A DNA stretch of 30,694 bases from DASCNA01 sp036011305 (GTDB lineage: Bacteria > Verrucomicrobiota > Lentisphaeria > Victivallales > GWF2-38-69): contig DASCNA010000001.1 of assembly GCA_036011305.1 (NCBI GenBank), positions 1 to 30,694 on the forward strand, in the 5' to 3' direction. The first letter of the stretch is position 1, and each line of letters opens with the position of its first letter. The notes beneath the pieces were generated by a model. That model saw only the letters and a program-made list of their open reading frames with translations, did no database searches and was not told the DNA's origin. Shown piece by piece: positions 7,797 to 15,967 of this stretch. A program made the position numbers and the translations under genes.

Positions 7797-7824
7797 AAAA
7801 GAGTCTTATATGACTCTTTTTTTT
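7797..7824 (+). terminator. Intrinsic terminator
   Basis: 9-bp stem AAAAGAGTC / GACTCTTTT with a 6-base loop, followed by a T-rich tract, 27 bases after the TAA of the 155-residue protein gene. Confidence 0.85.
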
Positions 7825-7865
7825 CTTTTTTCTTTAATCACTTTGTTACGTTAAAAATCACTTAT

Positions 7866-7885
7866 TTGTAACATCTTGTAATGTC
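7866..7885. repeat. Tandem 10-mers TTGTAACATC / TTGTAATGTC
   Basis: Two adjacent 10-base units agree at 8 of 10 positions, one helical turn apart. They lie upstream of the 53-residue gene, and a TGTTAC at 7844-7849 forms a dyad with GTAACA inside the first unit. Possible regulator site; short enough to be chance. Confidence 0.25.
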
Positions 7886-7958
7886 TTCGAGATTTTTTTG
7901 AAAAGCAGTATTAACTCTTTAATTTACTGTCTTTGTAAATTTAATTATGGAGCAGGTT

Positions 7959-8120
7959 ATGAAAAACGATATATATAATACCAATGAAAAAATTGATGAT
8001 ACATATAATTCAATCAAATACATGTGTGATTCTATGGATGAATTAAATTCATCTCAGAAAAGACTTAACGATATTTTGGACAGTATTGTACTCAAAATTA
8101 ATCAATATCCTGAGCATTAA
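7959..8120 (+). CDS. Small acidic helical protein, 53 residues
   Basis: Complete short ORF, MKNDIYNTNEKIDDTYNSIK onward to PEH and TAA, with GGAG at 7949-7952 before the ATG. Hydrophobic residues (I, Y, M, L, I, V, L) recur at heptad-like spacing through residues 12-48, suggesting a coiled coil. There is no membrane segment, signal peptide or cysteine pair. It is isolated between a terminator and the convergent fba gene, so it is probably its own transcription unit. No family is recognised. The start site and the non-random hydrophobic pattern support it as real. Confidence 0.55.
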   Translation: MKNDIYNTNEKIDDTYNSIKYMCDSMDELNSSQKRLNDILDSIVLKINQYPEH

Positions 8121-8337
8121 TGGTTTTTATAAAAAACTCTGCTTTGATGTGCATTACTGCTGTTTACTGTAAGTTGAAGAATATATAACTTGATACCCAT
8201 ACTTACAAAATCCTTCACGCCTTTGCTTGTTGGACTCCTCAATGAGGTTGAATAATTTACTTTTGGATACATGATCAATCGACAAATGATAAATTTATTT
8301 GGAATAAATAATTTGATGACTTTAAGCTCAAGATAAC

Positions 8338-8363
8338 AAAAAAGGAGCCAATTCAGGCTCCTT
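8338..8363 (-). terminator. Intrinsic terminator of the aldolase gene
   Basis: On the minus strand: 8-bp stem AAGGAGCC / GGCTCCTT with a 6-base loop, then a T run, about 25 bases beyond the fba stop codon. The gap between 8121 and 8337 holds no gene I can support. Confidence 0.85.
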
Positions 8364-8387
8364 ATAAGAAAAGTATTAAATGATATT

Positions 8388-9467
8388 TTAATTTCTATTG
8401 ATGCAATTCAAATCTTCAAAAGCTTCTTTCAGTCTGGCAATCATGGTTTCCTGACCAGCTCTTAACCACTTTCTTGGATCATAATATTTTTTATTAGGTT
8501 TGTCTGCGCCTTCAGGGTTTCCTATTTGTCCCTGCATATAGGCTTCATTTTTTTTGTAATAATTCATTACACCAATCCAGGTACCCCATTGGGTGTCTGT
8601 GTCAATATTCATTTTGATCACACCATATGAAACGGCTTCTTTGATCTTTTCCAACTCAGAACCTGAACCTCCATGGAAAACAAAGTTAACAGGATTTTTT
8701 TCAGTGTTGAATTTCTTCTCAATATATTTTTGTGAATTATCAAGAATTTTAGGAGTTAATACAACGTTTCCAGGCTTATAAACCCCATGAACATTACCAA
8801 AAGATGCAGCAATTGTAAAATTAGGGCTAATTTTATTTAATCTTTCGTAAGCTAATGCTACATCTTCGGGCTGTGTATAAAGTGCTGAACTGTCAAGATG
8901 TGAGTTATCAACTCCGTCTTCTTCTCCGCCAGTACATCCTAATTCGATTTCCAGAGTCATTCCGATTTTGCTCATTCTTTCAAGATATTTTTCGGAAATG
9001 CTTATATTTTCTTCCAGTGATTCTTCTGAAAGGTCAAGCATATGTGAGCTGAAAAGAGGTTTTCCATATTTTTTGAAATGTTTTTCACCTGCAGTAATTA
9101 ATCCATCGACCCATGGTAAAAGTTTTTTAGCACAGTGGTCTGTATGAAGAATTACAGGAACACCATAAGCTTCAGCTATTAAATGAACATGTTTTGCACC
9201 TGATATTGATCCGAGTATATCAGGAGAACCAGCTTCTTTACCGGCTCCTTTTCCTGCAAGAAAGCTTCCTCCGCCGTTTGAAAACTGAATAATTACAGGT
9301 GAGTTGTTATTTTTTGCAGATTCAAGTACTGCATTGATTGAGTCAGTTCCTACACAGTTAACTGCAGGTATGGCAAATCCTTCCTGCTTTGCTATTCTGA
9401 ATACCTCTTGAACATCTTTACCTGATAGAACTCCTGGAGCTACTTTATTGAAAATTTTTTCTGACAT
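8388..9467 (-). CDS. fbaA: Fructose-bisphosphate aldolase, class II (zinc-dependent)
   Basis: 359 residues, the length of the E. coli FbaA (class IIA) type. It reversibly cleaves fructose 1,6-bisphosphate into dihydroxyacetone phosphate and glyceraldehyde 3-phosphate. The catalytic Asp and first zinc His are D110 and H111 (ILHTDHCAKK). The other zinc ligands are expected in FGNVHGVYKPGN and FVFHGGSGSE, and the phosphate-binding INIDTDTQW-like segment is present as MNIDTDTQWGTW. The long class IIA C-terminal region (YYDPRKWLRAGQETM) is complete. AGGAG precedes the ATG. It is a single-gene unit with its own terminator, divergent from ilvC. Confidence 0.96.
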   Translation of the reverse strand: MSEKIFNKVAPGVLSGKDVQEVFRIAKQEGFAIPAVNCVGTDSINAVLESAKNNNSPVIIQFSNGGGSFLAGKGAGKEAGSPDILGSISGAKHVHLIAEAYGVPVILHTDHCAKKLLPWVDGLITAGEKHFKKYGKPLFSSHMLDLSEESLEENISISEKYLERMSKIGMTLEIELGCTGGEEDGVDNSHLDSSALYTQPEDVALAYERLNKISPNFTIAASFGNVHGVYKPGNVVLTPKILDNSQKYIEKKFNTEKNPVNFVFHGGSGSELEKIKEAVSYGVIKMNIDTDTQWGTWIGVMNYYKKNEAYMQGQIGNPEGADKPNKKYYDPRKWLRAGQETMIARLKEAFEDLNCINRN

Positions 9468-9644
9468 TTCTTTTTCTCCTATTAATTACATTATTTTGGA
9501 AGCCCATATTTATCAAAACAGATAATTTAGCATAAATAGTAAAGAGTTCATAATTTTTATTTAAAAGTTTTGGAATTTAATAGTATTTTATGAATATTCT
9601 TATAACTTTAATAGCAAAATCTATAGTTAGATGCAGGAACAAAT

Positions 9645-9662
9645 CAAATTAAAACTAATTTG
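9645..9662 (+). promoter_or_regulatory. Hairpin abutting the ilvC ribosome binding site
   Basis: CAAATTA-AAAC-TAATTTG forms a 7-bp stem whose last base overlaps the first G of the GGAG (9662-9665) before ilvC. It could modulate translation, but the stem is weak and AT-rich. Confidence 0.25.
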
Positions 9663-9673
9663 GAGACAGAAAA

Positions 9674-10657
9674 ATGGTAAAAATATTACATGATAACGAT
9701 GCTGACATGTCAGTATTGAATGGAAAAACAGTAGCAGTAATAGGTTATGGAAGTCAGGGTTCAGCCCAGGCACTTTGTATGCGCGATTCCGGAGTGAATG
9801 TAATTATCGGTTCAATTAAAGATGCTTCTTATGATTTAGCTGCAAATGAAGGCTTTGAAGTAATGGATATTGCATCCGCAGCAGAAAAAGCTGATATTAT
9901 TCATATTCTTCTCCCAGATGAATTTCATGGTCCTGTTTATGAAAAAGAAATAGCTCCTCATATGAAAGCCGGTAAAGTTCTTTCATGTTCTCACGGTTTT
10001 AATATTATCTATAAACAGATTGTACCACCTGCTGATATAGATGTTATTATGGTAGCTCCAAAAAGTCCTGCCACTGAAGAAAGAAAAGCTTTCTTAGCAG
10101 GTTTTGGCGTACCTGGTTTAATTGCAGTAAATCAGAATCCAAGCGGAAAAGCTAATGCTATAGCTCTTGCAATGGCCAAAGCTATGGGATTTACACGTGC
10201 AGGGTGTCTTGAGTGTACATTTGAACAGGAAACTTATGAAGACCTGTTTGGAGAACAGAATGTTCTCTGTGGCGGTTGTGTTGATTTAATGATTGCAGGT
10301 TTTGAGGTATTGACAGAAGCAGGTTATCCTCCAGAGATGGCCTATTTTGAATGCGTACATGAACTGAAACTTATTGTTGACCTTATTTATGAAGGCGGCA
10401 TTCAGAAAATGAATGCAGTTATATCAAATACAGCAGAATGGGGCGAATATGATAATGGTCCAAGGATTATTACTAAAGATGTTAAAGAACGCATGAAAGA
10501 ATCACTCAAACGTATTGAGAGTGGTGAGTTTGCCAAAAAATGGCTGGAAGAAAGTAAGAATGGAGCTCCTAATTTACTGGCTAAACGTAAAGCTTTGGGA
10601 GAACATCTTCTTGAAACAACAGGTAAACGTATTCGTGAAATGTTTGAAAGCAAATAA
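9674..10657 (+). CDS. ilvC: Ketol-acid reductoisomerase, class I, with divergent cofactor loop
   Basis: 327 residues. Second enzyme of valine, leucine and isoleucine synthesis: Mg-dependent alkyl migration followed by NAD(P)H reduction of acetolactate or acetohydroxybutyrate. The Rossmann motif is GYGSQGSAQA (24-33). Catalytic and metal residues are intact: H107 in SHGFN, K130, D190 and E194 in EDLFGEQNVLCGG, E226 and E230, and S251 in VISNTAEWGE. The loop after beta-2 reads GSIKDASYD (46-54), where typical NADPH enzymes have an Arg and two Ser (GLR...S.SW). The PGHxxR stretch after APK is PATEER here. Cofactor use may therefore differ, or the enzyme may act on another ketol-acid. GGAG precedes the ATG. 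No other ilv or leu gene is nearby, and a terminator follows. Confidence 0.88.
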   Translation: MVKILHDNDADMSVLNGKTVAVIGYGSQGSAQALCMRDSGVNVIIGSIKDASYDLAANEGFEVMDIASAAEKADIIHILLPDEFHGPVYEKEIAPHMKAGKVLSCSHGFNIIYKQIVPPADIDVIMVAPKSPATEERKAFLAGFGVPGLIAVNQNPSGKANAIALAMAKAMGFTRAGCLECTFEQETYEDLFGEQNVLCGGCVDLMIAGFEVLTEAGYPPEMAYFECVHELKLIVDLIYEGGIQKMNAVISNTAEWGEYDNGPRIITKDVKERMKESLKRIESGEFAKKWLEESKNGAPNLLAKRKALGEHLLETTGKRIREMFESK

Positions 10658-10681
10658 TACCTGTTTATAATTTGAATTTAT

Positions 10682-10714
10682 AAAACCACACTTTTTAGTG
10701 TGGTTTTTTTTATT
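10682..10714 (+). terminator. Intrinsic terminator of ilvC
   Basis: 11-bp stem AAAACCACACT / AGTGTGGTTTT with a 4-T loop, ending in a T tract. Confidence 0.9.
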
Positions 10715-10808
10715 ATATTTTTAATTTCCTTCTTTACCTAACGTCAACTTTATGAGTATAATGTTTTAGGATGTGAGCCTAGGCAATATTTTAATAAAGG
10801 AGTATAGT

Positions 10809-12143
10809 ATGTCACCCGGAGCATTGTCATTAATTGCCTTATTAATTTCTGTTGTTTTTATCATTTTTCTTACTGCTAAAATAAAAATGAATGCCTTTAT
10901 TGTTTTAATATTAGCATGCATACTTTATGCAGCAATGGTTAGGATGCCATTTGAATCAGTTATAAATAATATTCATAAAGGATTTGGAAATACGCTTGGA
11001 TATATTGGAATTGTTATTATTGCCGGGACAATAATGGGAACAATTTTGGAAAAAACAGGTGCTGCGTATTCAATGACTAATTTTATATTGAAATTAGTGA
11101 GTAAAAAATTTCCTAACCTGGCTCTTAGCATTGCCGGATACATAACTTCAATAGCTGTTTTTTGCGATTCAGGTTTCGTAATTTTAAATTCTATTAATAA
11201 ATCATTAGCTAAAAAATCAAAGCTATCTATTACAGTAACGTCAGTTTCTCTTGCAACAGGACTTTTTGCAAGTCATTGTTTAATACCTCCAGCAACTGGA
11301 CCTATAGCTGCAGCACAAATAATTGGAGCTAATGTTGGTGAACTTATATTGATTGGTGGTTTTATTGCTATTTTTGCTATGCTTACAGGTTTTTTGTGGG
11401 CAACATTTTTTGCAAAAAAATATTATGTTGAACCAAATATAGACGATAAAGATATTGAAGCTAAAGAAAAAATTGGAACATTACCATCGCCTTTTAAATC
11501 TTTTTTACCAATTTTTATCCCCATTTTGCTAATACTGGCATCTTCATTAACTAATCCTAAATTACACCTCTTACCTAGAGGAGAATATGTAAAAATATTG
11601 AATTTTTTTGGTGATCCTGGTAATGCATTAATTGTAGGTGTTTTTGTCTCACTTACTTTAGTTAAGAAAAAATTGCTAAAAACAGCTGTAAATGAGTGGT
11701 TTACTGAAGGAGTAAAACGCGCAGCTTTAATAATTGCCATAACAGGAGCAGGAGGGGCTTTTGGGCAAATTTTGAAAGCTTCTCCAATCGGAGATTTTCT
11801 TGGTACTACATTATCAACATGGAATATCGGAATATTTTTACCATTTATAATTGCAGCAGCTTTAAAAACAGCACAGGGATCTTCTACTGTTGCATTACTA
11901 ACTGCTGCATCAATTATGAGCCCTTTAATTGCTACCTTAGGTTTAAGCCCAATATTGGTTGTTGCTGCTATAGGAGCAGGAGCTATGACTTTTTCTCATG
12001 CAAATGATTCTTATTTCTGGGTTGTAACTCAATTTTCGAATATGGAGGCTTCCCTGTCGTACAGGGTTTTTTCAATAGCGACTTTGCTTGAAGGAAGTGC
12101 TGCAATGGTTGTAATTTTTATTTTATCTTTATTCATTCATTAG
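10809..12143 (+). CDS. GntP family permease (gluconate/glycerate-type proton symporter)
   Basis: 444 residues. The start is the ATG at 10809, preceded by AAGGAG at 10797-10802; a GTG twelve codons upstream is an alternative. Hydrophobicity indicates about 12 membrane segments. Family landmarks are GTIMGTILEKTGAA (about 75-88), CDSGFVIL with flanking helices (about 120-127), SHCLIPPATGPIAAA (about 155-170) and, near the end, KTAQGSSTVALLTAA and FSHANDSYFWVV. The family imports aldonate-type sugar acids with protons across the inner membrane. The substrate could be gluconate, glycerate or a related acid. The beta-hydroxyacid dehydrogenase at 2017-2826 might act on such acids, but the two are 8 kb apart and the link is weak. 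The DedA gene follows after 17 bases and is probably co-transcribed. Confidence 0.88.
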   Translation: MSPGALSLIALLISVVFIIFLTAKIKMNAFIVLILACILYAAMVRMPFESVINNIHKGFGNTLGYIGIVIIAGTIMGTILEKTGAAYSMTNFILKLVSKKFPNLALSIAGYITSIAVFCDSGFVILNSINKSLAKKSKLSITVTSVSLATGLFASHCLIPPATGPIAAAQIIGANVGELILIGGFIAIFAMLTGFLWATFFAKKYYVEPNIDDKDIEAKEKIGTLPSPFKSFLPIFIPILLILASSLTNPKLHLLPRGEYVKILNFFGDPGNALIVGVFVSLTLVKKKLLKTAVNEWFTEGVKRAALIIAITGAGGAFGQILKASPIGDFLGTTLSTWNIGIFLPFIIAAALKTAQGSSTVALLTAASIMSPLIATLGLSPILVVAAIGAGAMTFSHANDSYFWVVTQFSNMEASLSYRVFSIATLLEGSAAMVVIFILSLFIH

Positions 12144-12160
12144 TTTAGAATTATTTTTTT

Positions 12161-12742
12161 ATGACAGATATAAGCGCAATTATCAGCACATATGGTTATA
12201 TAGCTATTGTTTTAGGTGTAGCTATAGAAGGTAAAGTTGTTGTTTTTATTGCTGGTATTATTGCCCACCATGGAGAGTTATCAATTTCAACAGTAATAAT
12301 TGCTTCATTTATAGGTACATTTTTAGCTAATCAACTTTTTTTTTATATAGGAATTACTTTCTTTAAAGGACATATAAAAATATTTAATAAATCCGGTAAA
12401 GAAACAAAAGTGGCAAAAATAAGTAAAATGTTTTCAAGGCACCCATTTATGGTAATTCTTCTTTTTCGTTTTTTCCCAGGATGCAGGATAATGGCTCCTG
12501 TAATAATAGGAATTTTAAAATATGATAAACTGAAATTTTTAATCTACGATGCTGTAAGTGTTGCCATAACAACAGTCTTTCTAGCTGTTTTAGGATATTC
12601 TCTCGGTAATTTTATAGAACATAATATTACCGGGAATAAAAAAGCTGACCTATGGATTGTTCTTGCTATAATAATTTTAGTTCTAATTACAGCTTTAATA
12701 AGAAAATACAGAGCTATAAAAGCTAAAATAAATCGAAAATAA
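12161..12742 (+). CDS. DedA/SNARE-associated family membrane protein
   Basis: 193 residues with four or five hydrophobic segments. Landmarks of the DedA (VTT) family are present: the early acidic residue in GVAIEGKVVVFIAG, and the FRFFPGCRIMAPVIIG motif near residue 105, corresponding to the family's F/GRF.P..R motif. Several DedA proteins are known to be lipid flippases for undecaprenyl phosphate or phosphatidylethanolamine, or to support membrane homeostasis. Which applies here cannot be read. It follows the GntP permease by 17 bases without a visible ribosome binding site, suggesting one transcript. It ends 10 bases from the convergent NAD(P)HX repair gene with no obvious terminator between. 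Confidence 0.82.
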   Translation: MTDISAIISTYGYIAIVLGVAIEGKVVVFIAGIIAHHGELSISTVIIASFIGTFLANQLFFYIGITFFKGHIKIFNKSGKETKVAKISKMFSRHPFMVILLFRFFPGCRIMAPVIIGILKYDKLKFLIYDAVSVAITTVFLAVLGYSLGNFIEHNITGNKKADLWIVLAIIILVLITALIRKYRAIKAKINRK

Positions 12743-12752
12743 ATTTATTAAA

Positions 12753-14300
12753 TTAAGCAAACGGTGAAATTTCTTTTAAAGCTTCAGGTATATAATTAAT
12801 TAAATTATCTGATGTAAGCCCCCTGGAACCATTTTTGATTTGACCTATTTCTCCTGCTTTGCCATGAATAAAAACAGATAAACATGATGCTTCAAAAGAG
12901 TTACTTATCATTGCATAATTAGCGGCTAAAATACCAGTTAAAACATCTCCGCTTCCGGCAGTAGCAAGAGCCTGACAGCCGGAACCGTTTATTGATGTAA
13001 TATTATTATCTTTTGATATAACTGTTTTGTTGCCTTTAAGTATTACAGTTCCATTTAATTTTTTTGATAATTGTTCACACTGATTAATTCTGCAGAGGAT
13101 AGATTTTTTGTCAATATTCAATCCGTCTATGATTCTTTTTGCTTCGCCAGGGTGAGGTGTGTAAATATATTTATCATTTTTACTAATGATATTCAGGTTT
13201 TTGGAAATGAAATTTAGAGCATCTGCATCGATAATTATTTTTTTATCAATGTTAAGGACCTCTTTAATAACATCTGCACATTCTTTATTTGTTGAAATAC
13301 CTGGTCCTAAAATTATAGTATCGTGTTGATTAATCAATTCTTTTAACTCATCTATCGACGATGCAGAGAAAACCCCTTTGCCATCATCATATATTTTTCT
13401 CAAAATTAAAGAATGCTCGTAATTGGAGACAGTATCAATCGATTGCGGAATTGCAATAGTTACAAGACCGGCGCCGGATTTCAGGGCAGCTGTTCCCGCC
13501 AGAAAAGGAGCACCAGGGTATAATTTGCTCCCCCCTATTACCAATACGCTTCCAAATGTTTTTTTATGACAGTTGGCCGGAAGCCTGTCAATTAATTTAT
13601 AGGCATCTGATTCAGTGAAAAAAGATAAACTACTATTAGTTCTATCGATATAGTACTGCGGTGTCCCAATTTCAACAGCGTCAATCAATCCGCAGTGATG
13701 GGGGCCGTTATTAATCAGTAAACCATATTTAGGAAGGCACATTGTAATGGTATAATCTGCAATTACAGCTTCATCCAGAACTTCTCCTGTATTTCCGTTA
13801 AGCCCTGAGGGAATATCAATAGATATAACTGGACAGCCAGATTTATTTATTATGTTAATCCAATTATTATAAGGTTCTCTCAAGCGGCCGTTAAATCCAG
13901 TACCGAGAAGTGCATCTATAAGAATATCTCCTTTTGTAAAAACATTATCGCTTAGGTATTCTTTAACTCTTACTTTGACACTTTCGGGAATTATTTGAGA
14001 ATGATATTTTGCATCCCCTTTGAGTTCTGATAAATTGCATATGCTGTAAATTATTATCTCTTTATCAGTATTTTTTGATAAAAAGTCCGCAATGACATAT
14101 GCATCGCCGCCATTATTGCCTTTACCTGCTAATAGAATAAATCTTTTTATATGTTTACTATTATATCTTTTAATAAATTTTAATATTTTTACTCCGGCTC
14201 CTATTCCGGATCTTTCCATTAATATTTGCCCTTTAATGCCTGCTTCTTCAATTGAAAGTCTGTCCAATTCCTGCATTTGTTTAACAGATATAGTTTTCAT
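12753..14300 (-). CDS. nnr: Bifunctional NAD(P)H-hydrate epimerase / ADP-dependent NAD(P)HX dehydratase
   Basis: 515 residues; repairs hydrated NAD(P)H. The N-terminal YjeF epimerase domain (about 1-215) carries MQELDRLSIEEAG and GKGNNGGDAYVIA. The C-terminal dehydratase domain (about 225-510, ribokinase-like) carries LVIGGSKLYPGAPFLAG, LGPGIS, TPHPGEAKRI and the ATP/ADP-site AGSGDVLTGILA. The AGSGD form replaces the common AGTGD. The ATG at 14300 is preferred over a TTG two codons upstream, with AGGAA about ten bases before it. This fusion is common in bacteria and its length is normal. Convergent with the DedA gene; nothing around it suggests a pathway-specific role. Confidence 0.93.
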   Translation of the reverse strand: MKTISVKQMQELDRLSIEEAGIKGQILMERSGIGAGVKILKFIKRYNSKHIKRFILLAGKGNNGGDAYVIADFLSKNTDKEIIIYSICNLSELKGDAKYHSQIIPESVKVRVKEYLSDNVFTKGDILIDALLGTGFNGRLREPYNNWINIINKSGCPVISIDIPSGLNGNTGEVLDEAVIADYTITMCLPKYGLLINNGPHHCGLIDAVEIGTPQYYIDRTNSSLSFFTESDAYKLIDRLPANCHKKTFGSVLVIGGSKLYPGAPFLAGTAALKSGAGLVTIAIPQSIDTVSNYEHSLILRKIYDDGKGVFSASSIDELKELINQHDTIILGPGISTNKECADVIKEVLNIDKKIIIDADALNFISKNLNIISKNDKYIYTPHPGEAKRIIDGLNIDKKSILCRINQCEQLSKKLNGTVILKGNKTVISKDNNITSINGSGCQALATAGSGDVLTGILAANYAMISNSFEASCLSVFIHGKAGEIGQIKNGSRGLTSDNLINYIPEALKEISPFA

Positions 14301-14447
14301 AATCAAAATTTCCTAAAAGTTAATAACGATAAAGAAATTATATTTATATGATCTAGCTTTACAAATAATTATTTGTAATTGCATAAGATAAACCAGTCTA
14401 ATATAATGAACAACAGTGCTAATTTTTATTACAAATTTTTATTTATT

Positions 14448-15602
14448 ATGTATGATTTAATTATAATCGGAGCAGGGCCGTCAGGTTCTTCAGCAGCAAG
14501 GAGAGCCGGTAAATTAGGATTGAACACTTTAGTAATTGAAAAAGAAAAATTTCCACGATATAAGCCGTGTGGAGGAGCTATTTCAGAGCGTGCTAAATCA
14601 TATTTGGATTTTAAACTACCTGATAAAGTGTTTAATAGAAATATTTTAGGGACAAAAATATATTATAAAGATAATATTATTGAAAAATATAAAGATCATT
14701 GCTTAGCATCTTTAACTACTAGAAGTGTATTTGATAATTATTTGCTTGATGAAGCATTAAAAACTGGAATTACAGTTAAGCAGGAAGAAAAAGTAATTAA
14801 TTACATAGAAAAATCTGAGAGGATCGAAGTTATAACCGATAAAGATAAGTATATTTCTAAATATTTAATTATAGCAGAAGGAGCTGTCGGGAATCTAAAA
14901 TATAAAGTTCGCAAAAGAGATAAGAAAAACGAATATGGAATTTGTGTTGTAACTGAAATTGAAGATAGCAATAAAAATATAAATAAGTATATAAAAGATG
15001 CAATAGAAATTCATTTTGGAATTGCAAACTTGGGATATGGCTGGGTTTTCCCGCATGATAATTTTTTCTCTGTGGGAATTGGCGGAATTGCAAAAGATAT
15101 TAAACATCCCAAGAAAATATTATCAGAATTTTTGAGTCAGAGAAATTTTAAAGGTAATTATAAGTTTAATGGGCATTTAATTCCTGCAGGAGGTATAAAA
15201 CGCACTTTAATTTCCTCAAAAGTTATTTTAGTAGGCGATGCGGGAGGATTTATTGATACTTTTACTGGAGAAGGTATTGCCTATGCAATAAAATCAGGTC
15301 AAATTGCTTCTGATATTATATCGGACATTTTGAAAACAAATAACAAAAATAAGCTAAATAATTATTATTCAATAATAAATTCAGAATTTGGCAGTAATCT
15401 GCATTATTCATTAATTTTGTCTAGAATTATGCATGCAGTGCCTGGAGTGTGTTTTGATATATTTACAAAAAACGATGAAATAGTAGAAGAATTTCTGAAT
15501 TTATCTCTTCCTGGCAGTTCTTATAAAAAGTTTATAAAATGGATGTTGCCGAGAGGACCGTTGTTTATTGTTAAAAATTTATTACAAAAAAAACCTCACT
15601 AA
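14448..15602 (+). CDS. Geranylgeranyl reductase family FAD-dependent oxidoreductase
   Basis: 384 residues from the ATG at 14448. This start puts the FAD-binding motif at the N-terminus (MYDLIIIGAGPSGSSAARR), as in the family; an upstream ATG at 14406 is possible, and neither has a Shine-Dalgarno site. The motif EKEKFPRYKPCGGAISERA (about 39-57) and the second FAD motif LVGDAGGFIDTFTGEGIAYA (about 262-281) are diagnostic of this flavoprotein group. Members reduce isoprenoid double bonds (chlorophyll or archaeal lipid tails, menaquinone side chains) or related lipids. No isoprenoid gene is nearby, so the substrate is open. It ends against a convergent small gene. Confidence 0.88.
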   Translation: MYDLIIIGAGPSGSSAARRAGKLGLNTLVIEKEKFPRYKPCGGAISERAKSYLDFKLPDKVFNRNILGTKIYYKDNIIEKYKDHCLASLTTRSVFDNYLLDEALKTGITVKQEEKVINYIEKSERIEVITDKDKYISKYLIIAEGAVGNLKYKVRKRDKKNEYGICVVTEIEDSNKNINKYIKDAIEIHFGIANLGYGWVFPHDNFFSVGIGGIAKDIKHPKKILSEFLSQRNFKGNYKFNGHLIPAGGIKRTLISSKVILVGDAGGFIDTFTGEGIAYAIKSGQIASDIISDILKTNNKNKLNNYYSIINSEFGSNLHYSLILSRIMHAVPGVCFDIFTKNDEIVEEFLNLSLPGSSYKKFIKWMLPRGPLFIVKNLLQKKPH

Positions 15603-15613
15603 AATGTGAGGTT
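15585..15613 (-). terminator. Intrinsic terminator of the small basic protein gene
   Basis: 8-bp stem AACCTCAC / GTGAGGTT with a 6-base loop. The run of A at 15585-15593 on the plus strand gives a T tract only for minus-strand transcription. It overlaps the end of the flavoprotein gene. Confidence 0.8.
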
Positions 15614-15642
15614 GTAAATCTGAAACTGTTATGAATTGAACT

Positions 15643-15798
15643 TTACTGTTCAACTTTAGTTTTAGGAAGACCTAAAACTTTATCGCCTTCTTTCCATAAC
15701 TCTTTCTTCTGTAGAAGATCAATTCTTTCAAATCTTTTTAGTACATTTCTTTTTTGAATTATTTTTGTACTTCCTTTTAAACTTGGATGACGAGACAT
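15643..15798 (-). CDS. PVC-superphylum small basic signature protein
   Basis: 51 residues, beginning MSRHPSLKGSTKIIQKRNVL, then KRFERIDLLQ, ending in WKEGDKVLGLPKTKVEQ. AGGAG lies eight bases before the ATG, and a terminator follows the stop. The pattern HPSLK, RNVLKRFERI, WKEGD and GLPK matches, from memory, the small basic protein described as a signature of the PVC superphylum (Lagkouvardos and colleagues; TIGR04137 in TIGRFAMs). That protein is thought to be highly expressed and to bind nucleic acid, but its role is unresolved. The high Lys/Arg content agrees. It is a single-gene unit divergent from the phosphoesterase at 15968. It is the best taxonomic marker in the window. Confidence 0.88.
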   Translation of the reverse strand: MSRHPSLKGSTKIIQKRNVLKRFERIDLLQKKELWKEGDKVLGLPKTKVEQ

Positions 15799-15967
15799 TT
15801 TATTTACTCCTGTTATCTTATATATAAAAATTGATTATTTGACTGCAATAAGAACCGAATAATATTGTTCTTATTATTCATTTTTCAATTCTTAAGCAGA
15901 AATATTTTATAAAATAATATTGATATCAATAAGATTCATTATTAAAAAACATGCTAAACTGTTTAGT

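Noticed and set aside
8121..8337. TGTAAGT / ACTTACA dyad and small CCTC-AAT-GAGG hairpin as a possible RNA gene
   Set aside because: Arms are short, the dyad loop is 26 bases, and no terminator or promoter defines a transcript.
10402..10653. Minus-strand open frame of 83 codons inside ilvC
   Set aside because: Shadow of ilvC, which is fully supported by catalytic residues.
14379..14447. N-terminal extension of the flavoprotein
   Set aside because: The FAD motif should be at the extreme N-terminus, and the extra 23 residues resemble AT-rich spacer.
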